From Intrasporangium calvum (GTDB taxonomy: Bacteria > Actinomycetota > Actinomycetes > Actinomycetales > Dermatophilaceae): a stretch of 58,205 bases of DNA. Within the stretch, counting starts at the first letter, position 1; each line of letters opens with the position of its first letter. Below, one piece after another: positions 15,719 through 24,304 of the stretch. The stretch lies in NCBI RefSeq assembly GCF_028446585.1, contig NZ_JAPFQL010000057.1, positions 1 through 58,205 of the forward strand. Direction: 5' to 3'. Position numbers and translations under genes: made by a program. The notes beneath the pieces were generated by a model. It was not told the origin of the DNA and did no database searches. It saw only the letters and a list, made by a program, of their open reading frames with translations.

Positions 15719-16756
15719 GTGCGAGCCGTGGTCTATGACGAGATCGGTGCGACCCCCGAGGTCCGGGAGGTGTCCCCGCCTGAGGCGCCGGCGGGCGGGG
15801 TCGTGGTCGAGCTCCGCGCCACCGGGCTGTGCCGCAGCGACTGGCACGCCTGGGCCGGGCACGACGACATTGCGCTGCCGCACGTGCCGGGGCACGAGCT
15901 GGCCGGTGTCGTGTCCGCGGTCGGGGGCGGGGTGCGGAACTGGTCGGTCGGCGACCGGGTGACCGTGCCGTTCGTCGAGGGCTGCGGCCGGTGCGAGTGG
16001 TGCCTCTCCGGACAGGCGCAGGTCTGTCCCGCGCAGGAGCAGCCCGGTTTCACGCACTGGGGGTCGTTCGCGGAGTATGTCGCTCTGCACGCCGCGGACA
16101 CCAACCTGGTCGCGGTGCCGGACGGGGTCTCCTTTGAGGCGGCCGCGGCTCTGGGGTGCCGGTTTGCCACGGCGTGGCGGGCGCTGACCGGGCGGGCGGC
16201 CGTGCAGGCAGGTGAGTGGGTGACCGTGGTCGGCGCCGGCGGCGTCGGCCTCTCCACGGTGATGATCGCCAAGGCCCTGGGCGCGCGGGTCGTCGCCGTG
16301 GACCGCAACGCAGGGGCGCTGGCTGCAGCTGAAGAGCTGGGCGCGGACGCGGTGGTCGTGGCCGGCGTGTCGGACGTGCCGGCTGCGGTTCACGAGGTGA
16401 CCTCCGGCGGCAGCCATGTGGCGGTCGACGCCGTCGGCAGCGAGGCGACGTGCGCCAACGCGATCCTGTCGCTGCGGCGTCGGGGTCGCCACGTCCAGGT
16501 CGGCCTGCTGCCCGCAGTCGACGGTCATCCGCGTGTGCCGATGGGACGGGTCATCGCCTGGGAGCTCGACCTGCTCGGCTCGCACGGGATGGCTGCGGTG
16601 GACTACCCGGCGATGCTGGCTCTCATCGCTTCTGGGGAGCTGCGGCCCGAGTCGCTCGTCGAGCGGGTCGTCGGGCTGGAGGAGGCCGCTCGGCTGCTGC
16701 CCGTCATGGACCGCGCGACACCCACCGGGATGACGATGATCGACCCCCTCGGGTGA
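15719..16756 (+). CDS. Zinc-dependent alcohol dehydrogenase (MDR family)
   Basis: A 345-residue NAD(P)-dependent medium-chain dehydrogenase. Catalytic-zinc ligands are in GLCRSDW and PHVPGHELAG, and the structural zinc site is complete (GCGRCEWCLSGQAQVC). The Rossmann motif VVGAGGVGLSTV lies at about residues 175-187, with acidic VDRN ending beta-2, which favours NAD. Substrate unknown. The GTG start has GAGAGGAG upstream. It stands alone at the edge of the gene-poor tRNA-Ala region. Confidence 0.9.
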   Translation: MRAVVYDEIGATPEVREVSPPEAPAGGVVVELRATGLCRSDWHAWAGHDDIALPHVPGHELAGVVSAVGGGVRNWSVGDRVTVPFVEGCGRCEWCLSGQAQVCPAQEQPGFTHWGSFAEYVALHAADTNLVAVPDGVSFEAAAALGCRFATAWRALTGRAAVQAGEWVTVVGAGGVGLSTVMIAKALGARVVAVDRNAGALAAAEELGADAVVVAGVSDVPAAVHEVTSGGSHVAVDAVGSEATCANAILSLRRRGRHVQVGLLPAVDGHPRVPMGRVIAWELDLLGSHGMAAVDYPAMLALIASGELRPESLVERVVGLEEAARLLPVMDRATPTGMTMIDPLG

Positions 16757-17508
16757 GCGGCTCCAGTGGCGGTCGAGCAACCTTCGCTCCGCCGGCAGCT
16801 GCGTGAGCGCGACAACGAAGCCGACGCCTGCGAGGACCACGAGGAGGAGTCGTCCCCCGTCATCGGGGGTTCGCACGAGGTTCAAGGCTTGGGCCAGCCC
16901 GACCATGACTGAGAGTCCCATGAAACTCAGGAGGCCCGCGTGGGGGCGCGGCGTCCGCTCGGGCTTTCTAAGGGCGGGTTGTGGCGTCCGCCTCCTGTGC
17001 ACGTTTATCAGTAGACCTAGGAGGCCGGAAGTTCCAAGTGGCGGCCGAGGGGATGCTCGGTGAAGGTGGGCGGGCTGGGCCAACAGGGAACCCAGCCCCG
17101 CAAGGGACATGTGAAGGGGAAACCTGCGCAAGAGAATCCTCCTGGCGATGCTGGGAATCATCGCCTTCACCGCACCGCTTGGCGGCGCCAGGCGCGTCCG
17201 CCGAGACGCTTCGAGATTAGACCCGGGTCACACTGTCCCGGATCGCTGACGGCACGTGGACTGACGCAGACCTGACCCTCATCAGGTCGCAGCCCGAGCT
17301 CGCCCCCAGCTCGATGACCCCGGGCCCAGCCACCAACGGCGACACTCCGGCACCCTCATCGCCGCCCACCGTTGGAGTGTGGATGATGTCGATTTCGCGG
17401 GAAGTCCCCCTCCTCGGGGAAGGTGGGCTCCACCAGACTGCTATGCCGGTCGCGTTGTGATGGGGTAGCCCGAGAGGCGCACCGACCGAGATCAGCGGGG
17501 CACAAGCA
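16757..17508. other. Gene-poor stretch, possible remnant of a membrane protein
   Basis: No convincing intact gene in about 750 bases. On the minus strand at about 16939-16750 one frame encodes hydrophobic segments (MGLSVMVGLAQALNL and LLLVVLAGVGFVVALTQLP). The frame then runs on through the alcohol dehydrogenase on the opposite strand, so it lacks a proper end and is probably a relic. Elsewhere the frames are short and low-complexity. This looks like decayed flank of the adjoining tRNA-Ala integration. Confidence 0.35.
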
Positions 17509-17548
17509 GAAAGCCGCCCCGACCGATGGTGCGTTCCGGGCGGCTTTC
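17509..17548 (-). terminator. Former tRNA-Ala terminator
   Basis: GAAAGCCGCCC (17509-17519) pairs perfectly with GGGCGGCTTTC (17538-17548). It lies just 3' of the displaced tRNA end on the minus strand, as expected if this was the original terminator of the tRNA gene. Confidence 0.6.
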
Positions 17549-17553
17549 GTCGC

Positions 17554-17600
<47 letters not shown>

Positions 17601-17763
17601 CCTTGGGGTGCTTGGCCGCCTTGTCGTCGTGCTCGTGAACGTCCACACCGTGTCGATGGTCGTCTGCCGATCAAGATCAACGGAGGTGCATGCCGATGCG
17701 AGCTGGCGGGTGCCCGCCTTGATCTGGGTACAGACCAGGGCCGGTGTCTTGCAGTTCAGCAGG

Positions 17764-18084
17764 TCACTTCAGGGCGTCGAGCTTCCCGAACTTCTCGGCG
17801 AGCAGGTAGTAAACGGTGAGACGGCTCTTGGTCCGGTCAGCCTGCATAGCCTGGGCAACTTCATCGAGCGCCGCGTCGAGGACGTCGTCGCCCTCGGTCA
17901 GCCCGAGCTTCTTCTTGAGGAAGTTGGCCTTGACGGTCGCACGCTCGTCAGGATCGGAGAGCGCCACGTAACGGGAGTCCGCGTTGCTCATGACGAGCTG
18001 GTAGCTCTTGAGCAGGCCCGCAATTGCAGCGTCGTCGGCGTTGGCTGCGTACTTCTTGACGTCGTCTGCCCAGTCTTCAGCCAT
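17764..18084 (-). CDS. DUF2853 family protein
   Basis: A 106-residue soluble protein with the DUF2853 pattern: EDWADDVKKYAANADDAAI near the start, then DERATVKANFLKKKLGL, and DRTKSRLTVYYLLAEKFGKL at the end. Mostly helical and charged; no function is established for the family. It is the only apparently intact gene within the decayed tRNA-Ala element and looks slightly less GC-rich than its surroundings, consistent with transfer. Confidence 0.82.
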   Translation of the reverse strand: MAEDWADDVKKYAANADDAAIAGLLKSYQLVMSNADSRYVALSDPDERATVKANFLKKKLGLTEGDDVLDAALDEVAQAMQADRTKSRLTVYYLLAEKFGKLDALK

Positions 18085-18136
18085 GCTGTAGCTCCCAAGT
18101 TCTCGCGCGCAGGCCCTATGCCGCGCCTCGTGGTCG

Positions 18137-18277
18137 TCATGCTAGTCGCGTTGGGGGCTGAGCACGGCTTCGGGCGGGGCTTCGTGTCGCGGTGAGGATG
18201 CCGATGCGCTGAACATCCAGCTCGAACCCGCGCCACGAGTGGATCACGCTCGCCTCGTCGACGGTCCACGTGTTCAT
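18137..18277 (-). CDS. Possible 46-residue small protein
   Basis: ATG at 18277 is preceded by GGAGG at good spacing (GGAGGTGGAGC). The product begins MNTWTVDEASVIHSWRGFEL and is reasonably protein-like for about 30 residues before a basic, low-complexity end. No family recognised. It lies upstream of, and on the same strand as, the DUF2853 gene. The evidence is only the ribosome site and composition. Confidence 0.3.
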   Translation of the reverse strand: MNTWTVDEASVIHSWRGFELDVQRIGILTATRSPARSRAQPPTRLA

Positions 18278-18278
18278 G

Positions 18279-18308
18279 CTCCACCTCCGAGCCTCCCCGG
18301 AGGTGGAG
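18279..18308. repeat. 11-bp perfect inverted repeat
   Basis: CTCCACCTCCG (18279-18289) and CGGAGGTGGAG (18298-18308) with an 8-nt loop. It includes the ribosome site of the possible small ORF at 18277, so it could hide that site in the mRNA, or act as a terminator for the opposite strand. Confidence 0.45.
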
Positions 18309-18419
18309 CCGCGGCCCGCGGCCGGAGTTACACCTCGGGGCTGGCTATCTCAGTGTCCGGAAGGCGCTGCATGGTCAGACTCTCCCTCATGAGCGGCGCA
18401 CCCGACCCTAGAACGTGCG

Positions 18420-18902
18420 TTGAGCCGTGGCTTGGCGTGCGGGGTGTCGGATGATGGGAATGGCGGCGTACGAGAGCCAACTGCGGACCTGCATCTTTCC
18501 CGACTGTTCCGCACCATCTTCGCCCAACCCGACGCCGACGCGGTCGCGGCCCCGTGGGACCACGTCCGTGACGAGCTGACCGTCCGGTTCCCGAAGATCG
18601 GGCCGCTGATGGACGACGTGAAGACCGAGGTCCTCGCGTTCACCGCGTTCCCCCGTAGCCACTGGACCAAGATCTGGTCCAACCACCCGATTGAACGCTT
18701 GAACCGAGAGATCAAGAGAAGGGCCCGGGTCGTGGGGATCTTCCCGAACGCCGCCGCCGTGATCCGCCTCGTCGGAGCAGTCCTGGCCGACGCGCACGAC
18801 GAATGGCAGGTCGCCGACCGCCGCTACCTGTCCGAGGCATCCATGGCGCTGCTGTACAAGACCAGCGATACTGACACCGCCGCAATCACCAGCGGCGCGT
18901 GA
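18420..18902 (+). pseudogene. IS256-family (mutator-type) transposase, C-terminal fragment
   Basis: From about 18499 the product matches the last third of an IS256-type DDE transposase: LFRTIFAQPDADAV, VLAFTAFPRSHWTKIWSNHP, IERLNREIKRRARVVGIFPN and ADRRYLSEASMALL. The last catalytic Glu region (IERLNREIKRR) is present, but the N-terminal two thirds with both catalytic Asp residues are missing; full-length enzymes are about 400 residues. Upstream codons (18420-18498) are unrelated. No terminal inverted repeats could be identified. Non-functional. Confidence 0.8.
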
Positions 18903-18957
18903 GCACCGAGGATCCAACCTCAAAGCCCACCACGCCCCGGGACGCTTTCCTCCGGCC

Positions 18958-19158
18958 TGTCTCTGGCTGGCTCGGGGAGTCGACCCGGTGACCGTCCAGG
19001 CGTGGATGGGGCATGCCTCGATCGCCACGACGGTCTACCTGCACCACCTCGGCACGACCGCCCACGAGGCCGGTTTGGACCGTCTGAACAGGGGTTCTGC
19101 GCGTCGGGGGCAAACAGGGGGCAAACATCGGCCCCGTCGTCGGAAGTCAGAACGATGA
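18958..19158 (+). pseudogene. Tyrosine recombinase (phage integrase), C-terminal fragment
   Basis: The frame reads LARGVDPVTVQAWMGHAS, then IATTVYLHHLGTTAHEAG, the final box of actinobacterial phage integrases: the G-H pair and the nucleophilic Tyr in VYLHHLG. It ends at TGA 19156-19158, about 50 bp from the tRNA-Ala. Upstream the H-x-x-R box is degenerate, and the rest of the gene is absent, replaced by the transposase fragment. Confidence 0.7.
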
Positions 19159-19203
19159 AACCCCGCCCGACGTCGCGCGTCTGCGCTGGTCGGACGGGGT
19201 TTC
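19157..19203 (-). terminator. Terminator of tRNA-Ala
   Basis: Arms 19157-19171 and 19189-19203 pair over 15 bp with a single G-U wobble (GAAACCCCG with CGGGGTTTC at the base). It lies 7 nt beyond the tRNA 3' end on the minus strand and overlaps the end of the integrase remnant, so it probably arrived with the element. Confidence 0.65.
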
Positions 19204-19209
19204 GTAAGA

Positions 19210-19283
<74 letters not shown>

Positions 19284-19418
19284 TTGATGCGACAGGAAGA
19301 CTAACACCACGAGAGCCGCCACATGAAACCGGCCGGCCAGCGGCGGGCCCATCCGCGGGTTGAGGCCAGAGCGGGACCCCCGGGGTTGCCGAACTGGCAT
19401 GATCCGGGCGGGCGTTGG

Positions 19419-21023
19419 CTACACCCAGCTGGGGAACCACATCCGTTGTGACCACTCGGACTGCGGGATGACGTCGCCGACGTAGATCGGGTGGAAGAAC
19501 GCGAAGATGCCGATGGTCACGAGCACGAAGAGGCCGGTCGCAGCCAGCCCGAACCGCCGCCGCCCCACGGACGCGCCGGGACCACCCATGAGCAACCCGA
19601 GGACGTAGACGCAGGCGAGCACGATCCACGGCACGAACGCCACCTCGTAGAACGAGTAGATCGTGCGGTCCGCGAGGAGGAACCACGGGAGATATCCGGC
19701 AGCGATCCCGGAGAGGATCGCCCCGGCCCGCCAGTCGCGGCGCAGCGCCCACCGGAAGAGCAGGACGAAGATGGCGATGGTGCCGCCCCACCACACGGAC
19801 ACGGTGCCGATCGAGGTGATGGCTTTGCTGCACTGGTCGACGAGGCAGCCGTCGTAGCCCTTGACCGGCCCCTCGTAGAAGAAGGACGTCGGCCGGCCCT
19901 GCACGAGCCAGGACCACGGGCTCGTCTGGTAGGGGTGGGGCGAGTTGATCGACGCACTCGACTCGAACATCTGCTGGTGATAGGCCCACAGCGACCGCCA
20001 CCAGTCGGGCAGCAGGCCGCCGAGCCCGCCGGACGGCCGGGTCTCGGCCCAGTCGCGGAACGAGCCGCCGCGGGTGAGGATCCACCCGGTCCAGCTCGCG
20101 ACGTAGGTGACCAGGGCGGTGCCGACGAGCTGCACGAACGCGAATGGCCCATCCTTGAGCAGCCCACCGACGACCCAGCCGCGCACTCCGGCCGCGCGCC
20201 GGGCGCCGAGGTCCCAGAAGACGGTGAGCAGGCCGAAGAAGACGATGAAGTACAGCCCGGACCACTTGACGCCGGCCCCGAGCCCCAGCATCACGCCGGC
20301 GACCCAGCGCCACGGCCGCCAGCCGAGCCACGGCCCGAGTCGGGACAGCGACGCACGCGGCACGCCGGCCACGCGGGCGGCCAGCACTGCCCGGGCCCGG
20401 TCGCGGTCGATGAGCAGGGCGCCGAAGGCCGCGAGCCCGAAGAACATGACGAAGATGTCGAGCAGCCCGGTGCGGGAGTGGACGAAGTGGTGTCCCTCGA
20501 AGGCGAGCAGTGCCGCCGCGACGGTCCCGAGCAGGTCGGAGCGGAAGAGGCGCCGCGCGATGAGGCCGAGCATCAGGATCGACAGCGTCCCGGCGAGCGC
20601 CACGGCGAAGCGCCAGCCGAGCGAGTTGAGGATGCCGAACGGGATCTCGCCGAGCCCGATGAGCCACTTGCCGACGGGCGGGTGGACGACGAAGTCCCCC
20701 TCGGTGCCCCACACGAACGGGTCGTTGGCCGTGAAGTGCTGGTCGACCTGCTTGGCCTGCTCGAGGACGGGGTCGACCTTCATCTCGTAGCCGAACAGGA
20801 CCATGGACCAGCCCTGCTTGACGTAGTAGGTCTCGTCGAAGATGAGCTGGTGCGGCGCGCCGACGTGCCAGAACCGCATGAAGCCGCCGACCGCGGTGAA
20901 GAACAGGGGACCGAGCCAGCCGAGCGTCAGCAGGGTGCCGAGGCGCTTCTTGCGGGGCACGCGCCGGAGGTCGTCCTCCGGAGTCCCGAGCAGGCGTGCG
21001 CGCACTGCCGGGGCGGAGTTCAT
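19419..21023 (-). CDS. pmt: Polyprenol-phosphate-mannose--protein mannosyltransferase (GT39)
   Basis: Transfers mannose from polyprenyl phosphate to Ser/Thr of exported proteins during Sec translocation. A 534-residue multi-pass membrane protein. The catalytic Asp-Glu is in QLIFDETYYVKQGWS after the first membrane helix. HPPVGKWLIGLGE, FEGHHFVHSRTGLLDIF and the C-terminal WFLLADRTIYSFYEV are family signatures. I chose the ATG at 21023 because TACGAT ends 7 nt upstream (leaderless); another ATG at 21032 is possible. Confidence 0.93.
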   Translation of the reverse strand: MNSAPAVRARLLGTPEDDLRRVPRKKRLGTLLTLGWLGPLFFTAVGGFMRFWHVGAPHQLIFDETYYVKQGWSMVLFGYEMKVDPVLEQAKQVDQHFTANDPFVWGTEGDFVVHPPVGKWLIGLGEIPFGILNSLGWRFAVALAGTLSILMLGLIARRLFRSDLLGTVAAALLAFEGHHFVHSRTGLLDIFVMFFGLAAFGALLIDRDRARAVLAARVAGVPRASLSRLGPWLGWRPWRWVAGVMLGLGAGVKWSGLYFIVFFGLLTVFWDLGARRAAGVRGWVVGGLLKDGPFAFVQLVGTALVTYVASWTGWILTRGGSFRDWAETRPSGGLGGLLPDWWRSLWAYHQQMFESSASINSPHPYQTSPWSWLVQGRPTSFFYEGPVKGYDGCLVDQCSKAITSIGTVSVWWGGTIAIFVLLFRWALRRDWRAGAILSGIAAGYLPWFLLADRTIYSFYEVAFVPWIVLACVYVLGLLMGGPGASVGRRRFGLAATGLFVLVTIGIFAFFHPIYVGDVIPQSEWSQRMWFPSWV

Positions 21024-21030
21024 GGGCGCC

Positions 21031-21036
21031 ATCGTA
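21031..21036 (-). promoter_or_regulatory. -10 hexamer of leaderless pmt
   Basis: TACGAT ends 7 nt before the ATG at 21023. A dispersed-repeat copy lies 29 bp upstream. Confidence 0.5.
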
Positions 21037-21064
21037 TGCACTCCCGGGCTCCGCCCAACGATGC

Positions 21065-21081
21065 CGTATGCCGCTGAGCTC
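21065..21081 (-). repeat. Dispersed repeat, copy 7
   Basis: Exact core followed by GCATCG, as in copies 11, 17 and 18. Reads toward pmt and spans the last two bases (21080-21081) of the upstream membrane-protein gene. Confidence 0.85.
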
Positions 21082-22057
21082 AGTCCCGCATGCGCGGTTC
21101 CTCCCAGCCCTGCCGACGGGCCCGATAGGCGAGGGCTGCGACGCCGAGCGCGATGCCCCACGGGATCCACAGCAGCTCCGGTGCCCACGCGCCCCAGTCC
21201 GCCGGCTCCCCGGGGAGGCGCTCGAGGCTCCCGCCGAGGATGATCCGGGCGAAGCTGATCCCGGCCGACACGACGCTCATGGCGACGAAGAGCGCGGGCA
21301 CCACGGCGAGTGACACCGGCACGGGTCTTCCACCGATCAGAGGTAGCCACGACCAGAACCGCTCGCCCCAACGTTGGACGAGGCCGAGCGTGAGCAGGGC
21401 CCCGAGGATGGCAAAGAGACCGAGGCCGAGACCGGCGTACTTCGCATCGCCGAGCTCGATGAGGAACTCGCGCCGGATCCCCAACGGGATGCCCAGGGCC
21501 CACGCGACGCGGGTCGATGCGTAGGCGAGTGGAACGGCGACGGCGACGCCGACACTCCAGCGGCCAAGCCGTCGGGTGGCAGCGGGAAGCAGGGGCCGGA
21601 GCCGGGCGTGCATGGCGAGCCCGGTCAGGAGCAGGCCGAGGCCCCCGACACTGTGGGAGAGGGAGAGCAACGAGGGACCGGGGATGCCGACGGCCTGGCT
21701 GGCGAACGGCTCCACCCCCAGCAGGGCGAGCACCACCATGGGCAAATAGCCGAGCAGCGTCAACGACCGCACGTCCGCGACCACCAAGGTGGTCAGGGCC
21801 CCGACAGCGAGCAGCACCCAGCTCGCCGTGCGAGCCCGGGTCGGCGAGCCCGGGAGTGCCACCCCGAGCGCGGCGAGCACCAGCACGGCCAGGACCCCGA
21901 CGAGCCGGGCCACCGCAGCGGGAGCCAGGCCATGGAGCGCTGAGGACTCGGCGTCGACCCACGGCGCGACACCGAGTCCCAGGAGGTGCCCGACGGCCAG
22001 CCCGAGGTGGAGGAACGCCCACAGGGCGGAGACCAGGAGGGCGACAGGTGCGTGCAT
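21080..22057 (-). CDS. Multi-pass membrane protein of unknown function
   Basis: A 325-residue hydrophobic protein with about eight to nine predicted membrane helices, starting MHAPVALLVSALWAFLHLGL. Recognisable stretches include ADVRSLTLLGYLPMVVLALLG and a conserved-looking ELGDAKYAGLGLGLFAILGALL. The C-terminus is short, charged and cytoplasmic (RARRQGWEEPRMRD). I do not recognise a family. It precedes pmt on the same strand with a 56-bp gap containing the repeat and pmt promoter. Confidence 0.7.
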   Translation of the reverse strand: MHAPVALLVSALWAFLHLGLAVGHLLGLGVAPWVDAESSALHGLAPAAVARLVGVLAVLVLAALGVALPGSPTRARTASWVLLAVGALTTLVVADVRSLTLLGYLPMVVLALLGVEPFASQAVGIPGPSLLSLSHSVGGLGLLLTGLAMHARLRPLLPAATRRLGRWSVGVAVAVPLAYASTRVAWALGIPLGIRREFLIELGDAKYAGLGLGLFAILGALLTLGLVQRWGERFWSWLPLIGGRPVPVSLAVVPALFVAMSVVSAGISFARIILGGSLERLPGEPADWGAWAPELLWIPWGIALGVAALAYRARRQGWEEPRMRD

Positions 22058-22136
22058 GCCTCCACGGTGAGTCAGCCCACCGCCTCCGCGCCTCGGCCGG
22101 AGGTCGTCGAGCGCTCATCCCCGAGGATGAGATCGG

Positions 22137-22973
22137 TCAGAGGGTGATGCCCCGCGCGGTCAGGATCGAGTAGCCGACGAAGGCGACGATGTCGAGCAGC
22201 GCGTGACAGATCACGAGGGGCATGACCCGACGCGTCCGGGCATAGACGTAGCCGAGGACGAGGCCCATCACGATGTTGCCGGCGAAGCCGCCGAAACCCT
22301 GATAGAGGTGGTACGTCCCGCGGATGAGCGCCGACACCCCGATGACGACCGGCCAGGACCAGGCCAGCTGCCGCCACCGGGTGAAGAGGTAGCCGACCAT
22401 GACGACCTCCTCGACCAGGGCATTGCCGATGGCCGCGAGCGTGAGGACCGGGGCCGACCACCAGATGTCGGTGAGGTTGGCCGCCGAGACGTTGGTGTTG
22501 ATGCCGATCGCCTTGGCCGCGAAGTAGAAGGCGAGCCCCGGCAGCCCGATGAGCGCTGCCAGCCCGACTCCGCGGACGAGGTCACGCAGCGGCTGCGTCC
22601 GGTCGAACCCGATGAACCGTGACGCCCCGACCGTCACGGACGGCCGCAGCACCGTCGCCATGAGGTAGATCGCCAGCGCGACCGGAACGACCTGGATGAG
22701 GATGCCCGCGAGCTGGTAGGCGAGGTCGAGCCAGGGCCGGTCCGGAGTCGCCGACTGGTTCATCGCCGTCGTCTGCGACCGCAGCGGCACGTTGCGGGTC
22801 AGCTTCTCGATGATGGACAGGACCGACCAGATCGCCGACGCCCCGAGGCTGACCCCCAACAGCAGCACCGTCTCCCGCCCCAGGGCGTGCCGCTCCGCGG
22901 ACCCGGCCACGACGATCGGGTCACGGTCGCTGGGACCGAGCTCAGCGGCATACGGAAAGAGGCGGCGGGACAT
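22137..22973 (-). CDS. CPBP-family intramembrane metalloprotease
   Basis: A 278-residue membrane protein of the ABI/CPBP (Rce1-like) family. The putative zinc motifs are in order: EE in NALVEEVVMVGYLF, His in IRGTYHLYQGFGG, and HxxxD in CHALLDIVAF near the C-terminus. About eight membrane helices. The usual Arg after the EE pair is replaced. Members cleave prenylated or small peptides; the target is unknown. I chose the ATG at 22973, 7 nt after a TACAGT -10. The gene carries a dispersed-repeat copy encoding PYAAEL. Confidence 0.85.
   Translation of the reverse strand: MSRRLFPYAAELGPSDRDPIVVAGSAERHALGRETVLLLGVSLGASAIWSVLSIIEKLTRNVPLRSQTTAMNQSATPDRPWLDLAYQLAGILIQVVPVALAIYLMATVLRPSVTVGASRFIGFDRTQPLRDLVRGVGLAALIGLPGLAFYFAAKAIGINTNVSAANLTDIWWSAPVLTLAAIGNALVEEVVMVGYLFTRWRQLAWSWPVVIGVSALIRGTYHLYQGFGGFAGNIVMGLVLGYVYARTRRVMPLVICHALLDIVAFVGYSILTARGITL
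22938..22954 (+). repeat. Dispersed repeat, copy 8 (intragenic)
   Basis: Exact core with GAGCT flank in the first codons of the CPBP gene, antisense to it; read as PYAAEL. Confidence 0.8.
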
Positions 22974-22980
22974 GGCGCTC

Positions 22981-22990
22981 ACTGTACTTT
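22981..22990. promoter_or_regulatory. Overlapping divergent -10 hexamers
   Basis: On the minus strand TACAGT (22986-22981) ends 7 nt before the CPBP ATG (22973). On the plus strand TACTTT (22985-22990) ends 6 nt before the hydrolase ATG (22997). The two share the bases 22985-22986. Confidence 0.6.
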
Positions 22991-22996
22991 CGGAGC

Positions 22997-23731
22997 ATGT
23001 CCCTGCTCGCCGACTGGACGCGCGGCCGCCACGAGGCGGCGGGCTCCGTGTACGACACGTACCGGCGGGGGAGCGGCCCGGGCATCGTCGTCATCCACGA
23101 GAGCCCCGGCCTCACGCCTGAGGTGATCGACTTCGGGGACGAGCTGGTGGACTCCGGTTTCACCGTCGTGCTGCCGCACCTCTTCGGATCGGCACACGCG
23201 CCGCCCCGGACGTGGGAGGCGGCTCGAGTCGTCCCAAGGCTCTGTGTGACAAGGGAGTTCACGATGTTCGCCACGGGCGTCACCGCGCCGCTGGCGGAGT
23301 GGCTGCGCAGCCTGGCGCGCGAGCTCCACGCCTCAGCGGGCGGACCCGGCGTCGGTGCGATCGGCATGTGCGTCACCGGTGGCTTCGCGCTCGCCATGAT
23401 GGTCGACCCCGTCGTCGTCGCGCCCGTCGTCGCGCAGCCGGCCACGCCGCTGCCGATCGGGTCGCGCCGGGCGGCGGACGTCAACCTGTCCGCCGATGAC
23501 CTCGCAGCGGTGCGGGAGCGGGTCGAGCGGGGCTGCCCGGTGCTCGGGGTCCGCTACCGGAGCGACTGGATCACGGGGACCCGGTTCGAGACGCTGCGCC
23601 GCGAGCTCGGTGACGGCTTCATCTCCGTCGAGCTCGACGGAGCCGGCCACGCGACCCTCACCGACCACAAGCACCCCACCGCGGTGGTGCGCGTCGTCGA
23701 CTTCTTCCGCGAGCGGCTCCTCGTCGAGTGA
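22997..23731 (+). CDS. Dienelactone hydrolase family protein
   Basis: A 244-residue alpha/beta-hydrolase. The nucleophile elbow is GMCVTGG (Cys nucleophile, as in dienelactone hydrolases). GIVVIHESPGLTPEVIDFGDEL forms the oxyanion region, and His is in GAGHATLTDHKHP near the C-terminus. Cytoplasmic. Substrate unknown; no aromatic-degradation genes are nearby, so a catabolic role is not implied. Leaderless start, divergent from the CPBP gene with 23 bp between start codons. Confidence 0.87.
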   Translation: MSLLADWTRGRHEAAGSVYDTYRRGSGPGIVVIHESPGLTPEVIDFGDELVDSGFTVVLPHLFGSAHAPPRTWEAARVVPRLCVTREFTMFATGVTAPLAEWLRSLARELHASAGGPGVGAIGMCVTGGFALAMMVDPVVVAPVVAQPATPLPIGSRRAADVNLSADDLAAVRERVERGCPVLGVRYRSDWITGTRFETLRRELGDGFISVELDGAGHATLTDHKHPTAVVRVVDFFRERLLVE

Positions 23732-24045
23732 CGGCGGTTGCCGTCCCAGCGCTGTCCACAGGTGGCTGGGGACAACCTGGGGACAAGGGCCGGCATCCGG
23801 TGGAGAACTCTCGTGGATCGGTGGACGACACGCCGGAGTCCTGTGGACGGCAGAAATCTTTTCGGAAACCCTTGCGCGCCCGGCGAATCGAGGCGTAGAA
23901 CTCTCTTACGCGATCCCCTCGGGGAGAGCGGGACAGCTCGGAGACGAAGATCCACCCGGCGCAAGCCGAGGCCACTTGGTGACGAAGTGGCCGGACCGGA
24001 GCATCCGAGACGTCGATCGGGAGCGTCACATCGACCGATCACTCC

Positions 24046-24089
24046 GAAGGGCCCTTGAGACTCATACTCCCAAGGGCCCTTCACCTTTT
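24046..24089 (+). terminator. Rho-independent-type terminator
   Basis: GAAGGGCCCTTG (24046-24057) pairs perfectly with CAAGGGCCCTTC (24071-24082) and is followed by ACCTTTT on the plus strand. It lies 315 bp beyond the hydrolase gene and 222 bp before the small ORF. Confidence 0.65.
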
Positions 24090-24137
24090 CCCATCGTCTT
24101 GGCGGGGCCTTCGCCCATCCTCTTGGCGGGGCCTTCG
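24090..24137. repeat. 24-bp tandem duplication
   Basis: Two adjacent 24-bp units (24090-24113, 24114-24137) differing at one position, each ending CTTGGCGGGGCCTTCG. Directly follows the terminator. Confidence 0.75.
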
Positions 24138-24304
24138 AGAGAGCTGATGAGAACCGGCTGCATGGAGGTCGGGAACCCGCCTTGCTCCGGTTGCGGAGGC
24201 GTTCCCCCTGTGGTTGTGTGCCTTCTGCGGCGCGATCGCGCCGCTTCGTCGGGGGACGATGCCCATGGGCTTCGCTGCTTCCCGATCCCACGGAGGAAGC
24301 GTCC

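Larger units (their letters stand above)
23732..24304 (+). other. 570-bp intergenic region with hairpin and tandem repeat, no gene seen
   Basis: No convincing coding frame on either strand. The first 120 bases are rich in TGTCCACAG/TGTGGACGG-like words resembling DnaA boxes, but none is a perfect TTGTCCACA. A strong terminator-like hairpin (24046-24082) and a 24-bp tandem duplication (24090-24137) follow. A weak promoter-like TTGCGC with TAGAAC 18 bp downstream is near 23872-23901. It could be a leader or a small RNA of the ABC operon. Confidence 0.4.

Noticed and set aside
18420-18902. Intact insertion sequence
   Set aside because: Transposase lacks its N-terminal two thirds, and no terminal inverted repeats or target duplication were seen.
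23740-23860. DnaA-box-like words suggesting an origin of replication
   Set aside because: No perfect TTGTCCACA cluster, no AT-rich unwinding region, and no dnaA, dnaN or gyrase genes nearby.
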